Assembly (NCBI RefSeq): GCF_009829685.1
Contig: NZ_VWSD01000004.1
Location: 1-64,000 of the forward strand
Direction of reading: 5' to 3'
Source of the DNA: Cellulomonas citrea
GTDB taxonomy: Bacteria; Actinomycetota; Actinomycetes; Actinomycetales; Cellulomonadaceae
DNA: 64,000 nucleotides
Shown here: positions 31,547 to 41,235 of the stretch, piece by piece
Numbering within the stretch: position 1 is the stretch's first letter
Layout: each line of letters opens with the position of its first letter
The notes under the pieces: model-generated
Seen by the model: only the letters and a program-made list of their open reading frames with translations
What the model was told of the DNA's origin: nothing
Database searches by the model: none
Program-made: the position numbers and the translations under genes

Positions 31547-32956
31547 TCAGGAGTCGAACCCGAGCCCGACGGCGTCCAGCGCGCGCAGCAGCAGGTTGCG
31601 CTGCCCCTCGCGGTGGTCGGCCTGGTCGAGAGACCAGCGGGTGGCCTCGACACCGATCGTGGCGAACGGTTCGGGTGGGAACGGCAGCGGCTTGCGGCGC
31701 ACCATCTCCAGCTCGGTGCGTTCGGTGACCTCACCGGCGAGCCGGTCGAGCATCACCTGCGCGGCGAACCGGGTGGCGCCGACGCCCAGCCCGGTGAACC
31801 CGGCGCTGTAGGCCACCCGCCCACCGGCGGCGAGCCCGTGGAACGCGCAGAACTGCGTGCAGGTGTCGATCGCACCGGCCCAGCGGTGGGTGATCTCGAT
31901 GCCCTCGAGCTGGGGGAACGTGGTGAGCAGGTGCGAGGCGAGCGTGCGGAAGGTGGCGGGTCGGTCCTCGTGGGCGACCCGCACCTGCCGGCGGAAGATG
32001 GCGTCGTACCCGCCGAACACGATGCGGTCGTCCTGGGTGCGGCGGTAGTAGTGGAAGTGGTTGGCCAGGTCGGCGATGCCCTCGCGGCCGGCCCAGCCGA
32101 TCGAGCTCAGCTGGTCGCTCGTGAGCGGGGCGGTGGCGATCACGTAGTCGTACACCGGCACCGTCATGAGGCGGGTGCGGGCCAGCAGCGACGGGAACAC
32201 GTTGGTGGCCAGGGCGACGCGCGGCGCCCGCACGAGCCCCGCCGCGGTCTCCACCACGACGGCGGCCGAGTCGCGCAGCGGTCGCACGGCCGTCACCGGG
32301 CTGTGCTCGAAGACCTGCACGCCGAGCCCGGCGGCGGCGCGGGCGAGCCCGGCCGCCAGCTTGGCCGGGTTGACCAGGACGCCGTCGCCCTCGTGCCGCA
32401 CGGCGCCGAGGTAGGTGGGGGAGTGCACGAGCGCCTGGACCCCGGCCTCGTCGAGCAGCTGCGCCCCGCCGTCGGCCTCCAGCCACGCCAGCTGGTGCGG
32501 TTCGGTCGCGACGTCGAGGAACCCGACCTTCTCCAGCTCGGCGTCGATGCCCAGCTCGGCGACGTCCTGCACGAGGGCGTCGAGGTTCTCCTGGCCCAGC
32601 CGTTCGAGCAGGTCGTACTCGTGCGGCCAGCGGCGGCGGCCGTTGTCGGCGCCGTGCGTGAGGCTGGCGTCGCAGAACCCGCCGTTGCGTCCGGAGGCCG
32701 CCCAGCCGATCTGCTGCGCCTCGAGCAGCACCACCCGGGTACCGGGGTTGCGGCGCACGGCCAGCAGTGCGGTCCACAGCCCGAGGTACCCGCCGCCGAC
32801 CACGACGAGATCGGCCTCGAGCCGCCCCTCGAACGTGTCGAACCGGGGCACGTCGGCCAGCTCGTCCCGCCACAGGACGCGCTGCCGACTGCCCGCCAGG
32901 GCTGCGTCGACGAGGCGGGGGTCGGGTGCCTGACGTTCGAAGACCGGCGTGGACAT
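31547..32956 (-). CDS. FAD-dependent amine/amino-acid oxidase (PuuB/DadA/GlpO-like)
   Basis: A 469-residue flavoprotein of the DAO family. The dinucleotide motif is ADLVVVGGGYLGLWTALLA, followed by EAQQIGWAASGRNGGF, the fingerprint of gamma-glutamylputrescine oxidoreductase-like proteins. Later segments AGAIDTCTQFCAFHGL and VAYSAGFTGLGVGATRFAAQVMLDRL form the FAD-binding C-terminal part. It probably oxidises an amine or amino-acid derivative with release of an aldehyde or keto acid. The substrate cannot be fixed. Convergent with glsA across 28 bp. AAGGAG lies 10 nt before the ATG. Confidence 0.85.
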   Translation of the reverse strand: MSTPVFERQAPDPRLVDAALAGSRQRVLWRDELADVPRFDTFEGRLEADLVVVGGGYLGLWTALLAVRRNPGTRVVLLEAQQIGWAASGRNGGFCDASLTHGADNGRRRWPHEYDLLERLGQENLDALVQDVAELGIDAELEKVGFLDVATEPHQLAWLEADGGAQLLDEAGVQALVHSPTYLGAVRHEGDGVLVNPAKLAAGLARAAAGLGVQVFEHSPVTAVRPLRDSAAVVVETAAGLVRAPRVALATNVFPSLLARTRLMTVPVYDYVIATAPLTSDQLSSIGWAGREGIADLANHFHYYRRTQDDRIVFGGYDAIFRRQVRVAHEDRPATFRTLASHLLTTFPQLEGIEITHRWAGAIDTCTQFCAFHGLAAGGRVAYSAGFTGLGVGATRFAAQVMLDRLAGEVTERTELEMVRRKPLPFPPEPFATIGVEATRWSLDQADHREGQRNLLLRALDAVGLGFDS

Positions 32957-33086
32957 GGCGGTGCGTGCTCCTTCGGACCGTCGGACGGGCCTGGTCCGGG
33001 CACGCTATCGCGCGAGGCGGTCAGCGGGTGGGGACCATCCTGCAGGCGGGACCGTGGGTGCGGGCCGGTCAGGCCAGCGAGGGGAG

Positions 33087-33365
33087 TCAGGCCAGCGAGA
33101 GGAACAGCCGCTCGAGCTTGGCCACGTCGAGGGACTGCGTGACGTCGCCGTCGGGCGCCTCGGACTCGACGAGGCACTGCTGCATCCCGGTCGCGATGAT
33201 GGCGAACCCGGCCTTGTCGAGGGCTCGGCTGACGGCGGCGAGCTGGACGACGATCTGCTCGCAGTCGCGTCCCTCCTCGACGGCGCGGCGCACGGCCGAG
33301 AGCTGTCCCTCGGCACGGCGCAGCCGGTTGACCACGGCGGTCATCTTCTGCGGGTCGAGCTGCAT
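33087..33365 (-). CDS. CsoR-family repressor, CstR-like (persulfide-sensing type)
   Basis: A 92-residue all-helical repressor of the CsoR/RcnR/CstR family. C35 (GRDCEQIV) and C64 (MQQCLVE) are 29 residues apart, exactly as the two Cys of CsoR. The copper-ligand His four residues before the second Cys is replaced by Gly60. CstR proteins have the same pair of Cys without the His and respond to persulfides. All flanking plus-strand genes handle sulfane sulfur, so a persulfide sensor is the best reading. A 16-bp palindrome of the family's operator type lies 47 bp upstream of its start, implying autoregulation and control of the divergent genes. Confidence 0.85.
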   Translation of the reverse strand: MQLDPQKMTAVVNRLRRAEGQLSAVRRAVEEGRDCEQIVVQLAAVSRALDKAGFAIIATGMQQCLVESEAPDGDVTQSLDVAKLERLFLSLA

Positions 33366-33412
33366 GGGTGTCTCCCTCCGGTGCTGGTTCATCCTACGGC
33401 GACTGGTGTGGC

Positions 33413-33428
33413 ATACCCCCGGGGGTAT
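33413..33428. promoter_or_regulatory. CstR/CsoR-type operator 1
   Basis: ATACCCCCGGGGGTAT is a perfect 16-bp palindrome between the divergent repressor gene and the small cysteine-rich gene. It fits the CsoR/CstR operator pattern (TACCCC-NN-GGGGTA). TATATG / TATGGT right after it can serve as -10 for the plus-strand genes, so bound repressor would block RNA polymerase. Confidence 0.75.
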
Positions 33429-33467
33429 ATGGTGAGGGCCACGGACGACATTCGAGGAGGACAGCTC

Positions 33468-33584
33468 ATGTGTAGTGCAGTGCGATGCGGTCAGTGCGGC
33501 AAGGTGACCTGGGCCGGCTGCGGTCGGCACGTCGACGCGGTGATGGCGAGCGTTCCCGACGCCCAGCGCTGCACCTGCCGGTGA
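33468..33584 (+). CDS. Small six-cysteine protein (38 aa), putative zinc-ribbon-like
   Basis: A 38-residue protein with six Cys: one at position 2, a CGQC pair, one in WAGCGRH and a CTC near the end. It looks like a miniature metal- or sulfur-binding ribbon. GAGGAGG at 33454-33460 is 7 nt from the ATG. The TGA overlaps the GTG of the next gene (GTGA). It is the first gene behind the CstR-type operator. Similar short proteins with a CxxCGKxTWAGCG core occur in actinobacteria as hypotheticals. Function unknown; a sulfane-sulfur carrier or metallothionein-like role is speculation. Confidence 0.75.
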   Translation: MCSAVRCGQCGKVTWAGCGRHVDAVMASVPDAQRCTCR

Positions 33585-35257
33585 GCCGTCGGCGCCTCGT
33601 CGTGGTCGGCGGCGTCGCGGGCGGCATGAGTGCCGCCGCCCGCGCCCGCCGGCTCGACGAGAACCTCGAGATCGTCGTGCTGGAGGCAGGCCAGTACGTC
33701 TCGTTCGCGAACTGCGGTCTGCCGTACCACCTGTCCGGTGACGTCGCCTCGGTCGACTCGCTCCTGCTGCACGACCCTCAGTCCCTCGCCGAGGAGCTCG
33801 CGCTCGACGTCCGCCTCGGACACGAGGTGACCTCGATCGACCGCGTGGCGCGCACGGTGACCGTGCGCACGGCCGCCGGCGAGGAGCAGCTGTCCTACGA
33901 CGCCCTCGTGCTCGCACCCGGTGCGGTGGCCGTGGAGCCGCCGATCACCGGCCTGCACGCCGCGCACGTTCACCACCTGCGCACCATCCCCGACGTCGCC
34001 GCCGTCGCGGGCCAGCTCGACGAGCTGCTCGCGGACCGTCCGGCTCCCGTGGCCGTCGTCGTCGGAGCCGGGTTCATCGGGCTCGAGGCCGTCGAGGCTC
34101 TCGTCACCCGCGGGCTGCACGTGCACCTCGTCGAGCTGGCTCCGCAGGTGCTGCCTCCGCTCGACGCGGAGCTCGCGGCTCGCGTCGCCACCGAGCTCAC
34201 GCTGCACGGCGTGGAGCTGCACCTGGGTGTCTCGGCGACGAGCGTCGACCCCCAGGTCGTGCTGTCCGACGGCACCACCCTCGACGCCGACCTCGTGCTG
34301 GTGAACGTCGGGGTGCGCCCGGCCAGCGGCCTGGCCGCAGCCGCCGGGCTCGAGCTCGGCGCCCAGGGCGCCATCGTCGTGGACGGCGACCAGCGCACGA
34401 GTGACGAGGCCGTCTGGGCCGTCGGCGACGCCGTCCAGGTCACCCGGTACGGGGACGTCCCCCCGGGCGTGGTCCCGCTGGCCGGTCCGGCGAGCCGGCA
34501 GGGCCGACGTGCGGCGGACTCGATCTGCGGGCACCGGACGACCCCCCAGGCGCCCGTGCTCGGGACCGCGATCGTGCGCGTGTTCGAGCTCACCGCCGCC
34601 GTCACCGGTCTCTCGCAGCGTCAGCTGCAGCAGGCTGGGATCGCCCATGAGGTGGTCCGGGTGCACTCGGGCAACCGGGTCGGCTGGCTGCCGGGGTCGC
34701 AGATCGTGCACCTGGTCGCCTCCTTCGCCCCGGACGGGACGCTGCTCGGCGCTCAGGGCGTCGGCATCGACGGGGTGGACAAGCGGATCGACGTGCTCGC
34801 CACGGCGATCCGGTCCGGGATGCGCGCCGACGACCTGGCCGAGCTTGAGCTGGCCTACGCCCCGCCGTACGGCGCGGCCAAGGACCCGGTCAACATGCTG
34901 GGCTTCGTGGCGCAGAACGCGCTGGACGGGACGATGCCGCAGTGGCAGCCCGCCGAGCTCGACGACGTGCGTGCGAGCGCCCTGGTGCTCGACGTCCGCT
35001 CGCAGCGCGAGTGGGACCGCGGGCACCTGCCCGGTGCGCTCCTCGTGCCGCACACGCAGGTCCGCGACCGGCTGGAGGAGATCCGCGAGGCGGCCGCCGG
35101 CCGGCCGGTCGCGGTGCACTGCGCGAGCGGGTTCCGGTCGTACCTGGCCACGAGGATCCTGCTGCAGGCCGGTCTGTCGGCACGGAACCTGTCGGGCGGC
35201 TGGATGACCCTGTCGGTCGCGCGACCGGAGGTGCTGGCCGCCCCGGCGCACGTCTGA
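33581..35257 (+). CDS. CoA-disulfide reductase / persulfide reductase with C-terminal rhodanese domain
   Basis: A 558-residue fusion. Residues 1-450 form an FAD/NAD(P)H disulfide reductase of the CoADR/Npsr class with a single active-site Cys45 in SFANCGLPYHL, two dinucleotide motifs (VVVGGVAGGMSAAARAR and VAVVVGAGFIGLEAVEAL) and VGDAVQV. Residues about 460-550 form a rhodanese domain with active Cys514 in VHCASGFRS. Such proteins reduce CoA-persulfide or polysulfide using NADH. The GTG start overlaps the preceding small gene by 4 bases. Control by the CstR-type operator is inferred. Confidence 0.92.
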   Translation: MSRRRLVVVGGVAGGMSAAARARRLDENLEIVVLEAGQYVSFANCGLPYHLSGDVASVDSLLLHDPQSLAEELALDVRLGHEVTSIDRVARTVTVRTAAGEEQLSYDALVLAPGAVAVEPPITGLHAAHVHHLRTIPDVAAVAGQLDELLADRPAPVAVVVGAGFIGLEAVEALVTRGLHVHLVELAPQVLPPLDAELAARVATELTLHGVELHLGVSATSVDPQVVLSDGTTLDADLVLVNVGVRPASGLAAAAGLELGAQGAIVVDGDQRTSDEAVWAVGDAVQVTRYGDVPPGVVPLAGPASRQGRRAADSICGHRTTPQAPVLGTAIVRVFELTAAVTGLSQRQLQQAGIAHEVVRVHSGNRVGWLPGSQIVHLVASFAPDGTLLGAQGVGIDGVDKRIDVLATAIRSGMRADDLAELELAYAPPYGAAKDPVNMLGFVAQNALDGTMPQWQPAELDDVRASALVLDVRSQREWDRGHLPGALLVPHTQVRDRLEEIREAAAGRPVAVHCASGFRSYLATRILLQAGLSARNLSGGWMTLSVARPEVLAAPAHV

Positions 35258-35266
35258 GCCGCACGT

Positions 35267-35307
35267 CACGAGGCCCCGCCCCTTCACCTGGGGGACGGGG
35301 CCTCGTG
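35267..35307 (+). terminator. Terminator hairpin after the rhodanese fusion gene
   Basis: Perfect 12-bp arms CACGAGGCCCCG / CGGGGCCTCGTG (35267-35278 and 35296-35307). There is no T tract. It separates the first sulfur transcript from the second. Confidence 0.6.
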
Positions 35308-35375
35308 GCGTGAGCCGGGCCCTCGTGCGGTCGAGCCGCAGGTGGCACCGCACGGCCGGGCCTTTCGGCCCGCCT

Positions 35376-35391
35376 ATACCCCATGGGGTAC
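35376..35391. promoter_or_regulatory. CstR/CsoR-type operator 2
   Basis: ATACCCCATGGGGTAC contains the perfect 14-bp palindrome TACCCCATGGGGTA and differs from operator 1 only in the two central bases and the last base. It lies immediately upstream of a TACGCT -10-like hexamer (35395-35400) for the SQR-DsrC-DsrE operon. The ATG inside it is not a start codon. Confidence 0.72.
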
Positions 35392-35452
35392 TCCTACGCT
35401 TCAGGCAGCGGCTCCACCAACGGTGATGGGGCCCCAGGCCTCGGGAGCTGTG

Positions 35453-36670
35453 ATGGAGGTTCTCATCCTCGGCGCCGGCACTGCCGGCACGATGGCCGCG
35501 GCAGGGTTGCGCAAGCGCCTGCCTGCCGGCAACCGCATCACCGTCGTCGACACCGACGACCGGCACGTCTACCAGCCGGGGCTGCTGCTGCTGCCGTTCG
35601 GCGTCTACTCGGAACGGCAGATCGTCCGTTCGCGCCGGGCCGTGCTGCCTCGCGGCGTCGACCTGGTGACCGGGCAGGTCGAGCTCGTCGACCCGGACGA
35701 ACGTGCCGTGCACCTGGTCGACGGGCGCGTGCTGCGCTACGACCAGCTCGTCATCGCCACCGGGACCAGCCCCCGGCCCGACCAGACCCCGGGGATGGCC
35801 GAGACCCCGGGCGTGCACGAGTTCTACACGCTCGAGGGCTCGAAGGCCCTGCGCGAGGCCCTCGCCGGGTTCTCCGGCGGCAAGCTCGTCGTCGGCATCA
35901 CCGAGATGCCGATCAAGTGCCCCGTCGCCCCGCTGGAGTTCGCCTTCCTGGTGGACGCCCACCTGCGCAGCCGGGGGATCCGGGACCGCACCGAGCTCAC
36001 CTACGTGACCCCGCTGGACGGCGCGTTCACCAAGGCCGTCTGCTCGCGCGAGCTCGGTCACCTGCTCACCGAGCGGGGCATCACGCTCGAGACCGACTTC
36101 ATGCTCGAGCACATCGAGGACGGCACGCTCGTCTCCTACGACGAGCGGGAGATCGACTTCGACCTGCTGGTCACCGTCCCGATCAACATGGGCGCCGACT
36201 ACGTCGCGAAGTCCGGGCTCGGCGACGAGCTCAACTACGTGCCGACCGACAAGCACACCCTGCGGGCCGAGGGGCACGACGACATCTGGGTGGTCGGCGA
36301 TGCCGGCAACCTGCCCACCTCCAAGGCGGGGTCGGTGGCGCACTTCTCCATGGAGGTCTTCCTCACCAACTTCATGGACGTGGTGGTCGGTCGCGCCCCG
36401 ACGGCCTCGTTCGACGGTCACTCGAACTGCTTCATCGAGTCCGGCGACGGCAAGGCACTGCTCATCGACTTCAACTACGACGTCGAGCCGCTGCCCGGCA
36501 CCTACCCGCTGCCGACCGTCGGACTGCCGTTGCTGCGCGAGAGCCGGTTCAACCACCTGGGCAAGCTCGCGTTCCGCTACCTGTACTGGTACGCGCTGCT
36601 GCCCGAGCGCAAGCTCCCCATCCCGTCCGCCATGTCCATGCGCGGCAAGAAGCAGGTCGCAGGCGTCTGA
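35453..36670 (+). CDS. Sulfide:quinone oxidoreductase-like FAD-dependent oxidoreductase
   Basis: A 405-residue flavoprotein of the SQR/FCSD family. It has VLILGAGTAGTMAAAGLRK at the N-terminus, QLVIATGTSPRPD, the redox-Cys region EMPIKCPVAPLEF, DIWVVGDAGNLPTSKAGSVAHF, and further Cys in KAVCSREL and SNCFIES. The C-terminal stretch FRYLYWYALLPERKLPIP is amphipathic and may dock to the membrane as in SQRs. It likely oxidises sulfide to a persulfide or polysulfide with electrons to quinone. First gene of a three-gene operon behind operator 2. ATG at 35453 follows GGGAG. Confidence 0.85.
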   Translation: MEVLILGAGTAGTMAAAGLRKRLPAGNRITVVDTDDRHVYQPGLLLLPFGVYSERQIVRSRRAVLPRGVDLVTGQVELVDPDERAVHLVDGRVLRYDQLVIATGTSPRPDQTPGMAETPGVHEFYTLEGSKALREALAGFSGGKLVVGITEMPIKCPVAPLEFAFLVDAHLRSRGIRDRTELTYVTPLDGAFTKAVCSRELGHLLTERGITLETDFMLEHIEDGTLVSYDEREIDFDLLVTVPINMGADYVAKSGLGDELNYVPTDKHTLRAEGHDDIWVVGDAGNLPTSKAGSVAHFSMEVFLTNFMDVVVGRAPTASFDGHSNCFIESGDGKALLIDFNYDVEPLPGTYPLPTVGLPLLRESRFNHLGKLAFRYLYWYALLPERKLPIPSAMSMRGKKQVAGV

Positions 36671-36695
36671 CCTGCGAGGACGAAGGAGAACGGCC

Positions 36696-37010
36696 ATGCC
36701 TGTCACCACCATCGCCGATCACGAGGTCCATGTCGACGGCGAGGGCTTCCTCACCGAGTACGACGAGTGGGACCCCTCGCTCGCACCCGTCCTGGCCAAG
36801 GCCATCGGGATCGAGCTCACCGACCGCCACATGGAGGTCATCGAGTTCCTGCGCGCCGACTACAAGACCCAGGGCGAGACGGCCACGACCCGTCGCACCC
36901 AGGCCGTCGGCGGCTTCCCCATCAAGGAGCAGTTCGCCCTGTTCCCCGGCAAGCCCGGCAAGAAGATGGCCTACATCGCCGGTCTGCCCAAGCCGAAGGG
37001 ATGTGTCTGA
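36696..37010 (+). CDS. DsrC/TusE family sulfur-carrier protein
   Basis: A 104-residue protein of the DsrC/TusE/DsvC family, ending in IAGLPKPKGCV with the invariant penultimate Cys103. The second DsrC Cys, eleven residues earlier, is Ala here, so only one carrier thiol is present, as in TusE-type members. A characteristic EWDPSLAPVLAKAIGIELTDRH segment is near the middle. AAGGAGA precedes the ATG. No dsrAB sulfite reductase and no tusBCD are present. It is flanked by an SQR-like gene and a DsrE-like gene, suggesting transfer of sulfane sulfur between them. Confidence 0.88.
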   Translation: MPVTTIADHEVHVDGEGFLTEYDEWDPSLAPVLAKAIGIELTDRHMEVIEFLRADYKTQGETATTRRTQAVGGFPIKEQFALFPGKPGKKMAYIAGLPKPKGCV

Positions 37011-37011
37011 C

Positions 37012-37530
37012 ATGAGCGAGGACTTCGTCGTCCCGGACTTCGGGTCGAGCGAGAGCAGCGGCCGTCACCTGGCGATCATCTGCTCGAAGGGCAACCTCGA
37101 CATGGCGTACCCGGGGCTCATCCTGGCCAACGCCGCCCTCGGTGAGGGGGTGCAGGTCGACCTGTTCTTCACCTTCTGGGGCTTCGACATGATCATGCGC
37201 GACCGGGCCGACGAGATGGCGTTCAGCCCGGCCGGCAACGCGGCCATGCGGATGGGCAACGTCCGGATGCCGCAGGCGCTGGCCCCGGCTCCCGGGATGA
37301 CGGGCCTGGCGACCCGCATGCTCAAGAAGCAGATCGCCGACCTCGGGATCCCGACCGTGCCGGACTTCCTCGAGCAGATCGTGGCCTCGGGCGGTGCGTT
37401 GTGGGCCTGCAAGATGTCGGCCGACATGTTCCACGTCACGGAGGAGGACCTGCGTGACGACCTGTCCGGGATCATCAACGCCGCCACCTTCATCGAGATG
37501 ACCGACGGGGCGCAGATCCTGTTCATCTGA
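37012..37530 (+). CDS. DsrE/DsrF-like sulfur-transfer protein (DsrE2 type)
   Basis: A 172-residue DsrE-superfamily protein. It has AIICSKGNLDMAYPGLILANAA with C24, VDLFFTFWGFDMI, and a second conserved Cys133 in LWACKMSADMFHVTEEDL. The FTFWG motif and this spacing match the DsrE2 branch found with rhodanese, TusA or SQR genes in sulfur-metabolising bacteria. It starts one base after the DsrC-like stop, so the pair is tightly co-translated. It probably accepts or hands over persulfide sulfur. No membrane anchor is evident. Confidence 0.87.
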   Translation: MSEDFVVPDFGSSESSGRHLAIICSKGNLDMAYPGLILANAALGEGVQVDLFFTFWGFDMIMRDRADEMAFSPAGNAAMRMGNVRMPQALAPAPGMTGLATRMLKKQIADLGIPTVPDFLEQIVASGGALWACKMSADMFHVTEEDLRDDLSGIINAATFIEMTDGAQILFI

Positions 37531-37538
37531 GCGACGGC

Positions 37539-37578
37539 CCTCGGGCCCGCGCTCCCCGCGGGGGGCGCGGGCCCGAGG
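37539..37578 (+). terminator. Terminator hairpin after the sulfur operon
   Basis: Perfect 14-bp arms CCTCGGGCCCGCGC / GCGCGGGCCCGAGG (37539-37552, 37565-37578). This is one of the strongest hairpins in the window and also faces the end of nadE. Confidence 0.65.
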
Positions 37579-37614
37579 CGCGTCACGGGCGGTCTCGCGC
37601 GGTGCCGCCGGCCC

Positions 37615-39651
<2,037 letters not shown>

Positions 39652-39884
39652 GTCCCGAGTGTTCCACGGCTGCGGGAGCTGGCTCACGGGCCGCGTCGTC
39701 CTGGGTCTTAGGTCCTTGGGGACGTGCCTGGGTCGATGCGGATGTCCGGTCGAGCGCCCACCGCCTGCAGGGCGCCGGTCATCTGGTGCGGCGCGTGGTC
39801 GATCGGGTCGGCGACCCACTCTGCCCGGCCACCTTCCCGCTCTGATCAGTCGCGTGGTGGGGCGCAAGACGAAGGAGCTGCCCC

Positions 39885-41141
39885 GTGTCCGTCCTGCATC
39901 GTGCCCATCCGTCCGAGCTCGTCGAGCACCCTGACGAGGACCGACGGCGGATCGATGCGCTGCGTGGACGCAACGACGAGATGAGCCTGGGCGTCGAGGA
40001 CCTCGAGGAGTCGATCGACGCGATCGCCTCCTCGACCGGTGACACGGTCGCGTCGAGCGCCGTGGCGCGCGGCGCGACCGATCATGTGGCGAGCGCCGCC
40101 GCAGCAGTGAGCGCAGCCGCCGAGGAGCTCGAGGCGAGCATGCGCGAGGTGGGCTCCACGGCCGTGACCTCGCTGTCCGTGGCGGTCCGCGCCCAGGAGG
40201 CGATGCACGAGGTCACCGAGCGGGTCGACCACCTCACCGGCTCGGTGGACGACATCTCCTCCGTGGTAGGTGCGGTCTCCCGGATCTCGAGCCAGACCCG
40301 GATGCTCGCACTGAACGCGACGATCGAAGCCGCCCGGGCCGGGGAGGCCGGCCGCGGCTTCGCGGTGGTCGCCGGTGAGGTCAAGGACCTCGCCGGCCAG
40401 ACGGGCGAGGCGACCGAGCAGATCACGGCCCGGCTCGCGTCGCTGACCACCGACACCGATGCGGTGAAGGCCGCCGTCGCCACGATCGCCGAGGTGCTGG
40501 GGCGGGTCGAGGAGCTCCAGCACACCATCGCCGCGGCCGTCGAGCAGCAGACGGCGGCGATCGGTGAGCTCAACCGCTCGGCCGCCGAGTCGGCCGACGC
40601 CGCCTCCTCGTTGCAGGAGTCGGTGACTGCGTCCGCCTCGGCGGCCGCGACAGCGCAGGCAGCGGTGACCCGGTCACGAGAGTGGCTCGGACGGGTGACC
40701 CGGACCCTCGAGGCGCAGCAGTCCGATGTCGAGGTGCTCGCCGTGGGTGTGCCGCGCCATCCGCTACGGGCCGCGGTGGCGGCGCACGGTGCCTGGAAGC
40801 GGCGCCTGCGGCACGCGATCGAGACCGGGCGGCTGCCGGAGGGCACGAGCGTCGAGCAGGCCCGGCGGGACGACGTGTGCGACTTCGGACGCTGGCTGCG
40901 GGACGGCGGTGGTGATGCCCTCGACCCTCGCCGCGCCGCCGACGCCGCGGAGCTGCACACGGCCTTCCACCGGTACGCGGCTGGGATCCTGGCTGAGGTC
41001 GTCGCAGGTCGCAGCGCCCGGGCGACGGAGCTCCTCACCGCGGACGACGGGTACGCGGGGACCGCGCGGGCGCTCACCGATGCGCTCATCGAGTGGTGTG
41101 CCCATGTGTCCGGGTCGGTGCGCGAGTCGCAGCGCGCGTAG
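39885..41141 (+). CDS. Soluble methyl-accepting chemotaxis-type protein with C-terminal CZB zinc-binding domain
   Basis: A 418-residue cytoplasmic chemoreceptor. No membrane helix is present. A coiled-coil signalling domain covers about residues 50-270 with the hairpin tip [20 protein letters not shown] followed by [18 protein letters not shown]-terminal CZB domain has the pattern H-x3-WK-x-RL...C-x-FG-x-WL...H-x3-H ([23 protein letters not shown]). CZB domains bind zinc with His and Cys and can sense zinc or hypochlorite. AAGGAG at 39872-39877 supports the GTG start. No other chemotaxis gene is in the window. Confidence 0.9.
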   Translation: MSVLHRAHPSELVEHPDEDRRRIDALRGRNDEMSLGVEDLEESIDAIASSTGDTVASSAVARGATDHVASAAAAVSAAAEELEASMREVGSTAVTSLSVAVRAQEAMHEVTERVDHLTGSVDDISSVVGAVSRISSQTRMLALNATIEAARAGEAGRGFAVVAGEVKDLAGQTGEATEQITARLASLTTDTDAVKAAVATIAEVLGRVEELQHTIAAAVEQQTAAIGELNRSAAESADAASSLQESVTASASAAATAQAAVTRSREWLGRVTRTLEAQQSDVEVLAVGVPRHPLRAAVAAHGAWKRRLRHAIETGRLPEGTSVEQARRDDVCDFGRWLRDGGGDALDPRRAADAAELHTAFHRYAAGILAEVVAGRSARATELLTADDGYAGTARALTDALIEWCAHVSGSVRESQRA

Positions 41142-41235
41142 CCTGCCACGGGCCGGTGCTCGAGGTACCGGTCCGGGTGCGCGGCGCCGGCGTGCGGCGG
41201 TGACCGGGGTGCTCGGTGCTCGCGAGGAGGGTCAC

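Noticed and set aside
31546-31562. GGAGTCGAACCCGAG looks like the T-loop of a tRNA on the minus strand
   Set aside because: It encodes the last residues of the FAD oxidase (LGFDS). No acceptor, D or anticodon arms are found around it.
35382-35400. ATG at 35383 as start of a long frame reading MGYSYASG...
   Set aside because: The ATG lies inside the operator palindrome. That frame runs antiphase to the SQR-like gene and shows only low-complexity Arg/Ala sequence.
39652-39884. GTCC-TTGG-GGAC palindrome and possible flagellar-type promoter before the chemoreceptor
   Set aside because: The short palindrome stands alone and no SigD-like -35/-10 pair was found in this 233-bp region.
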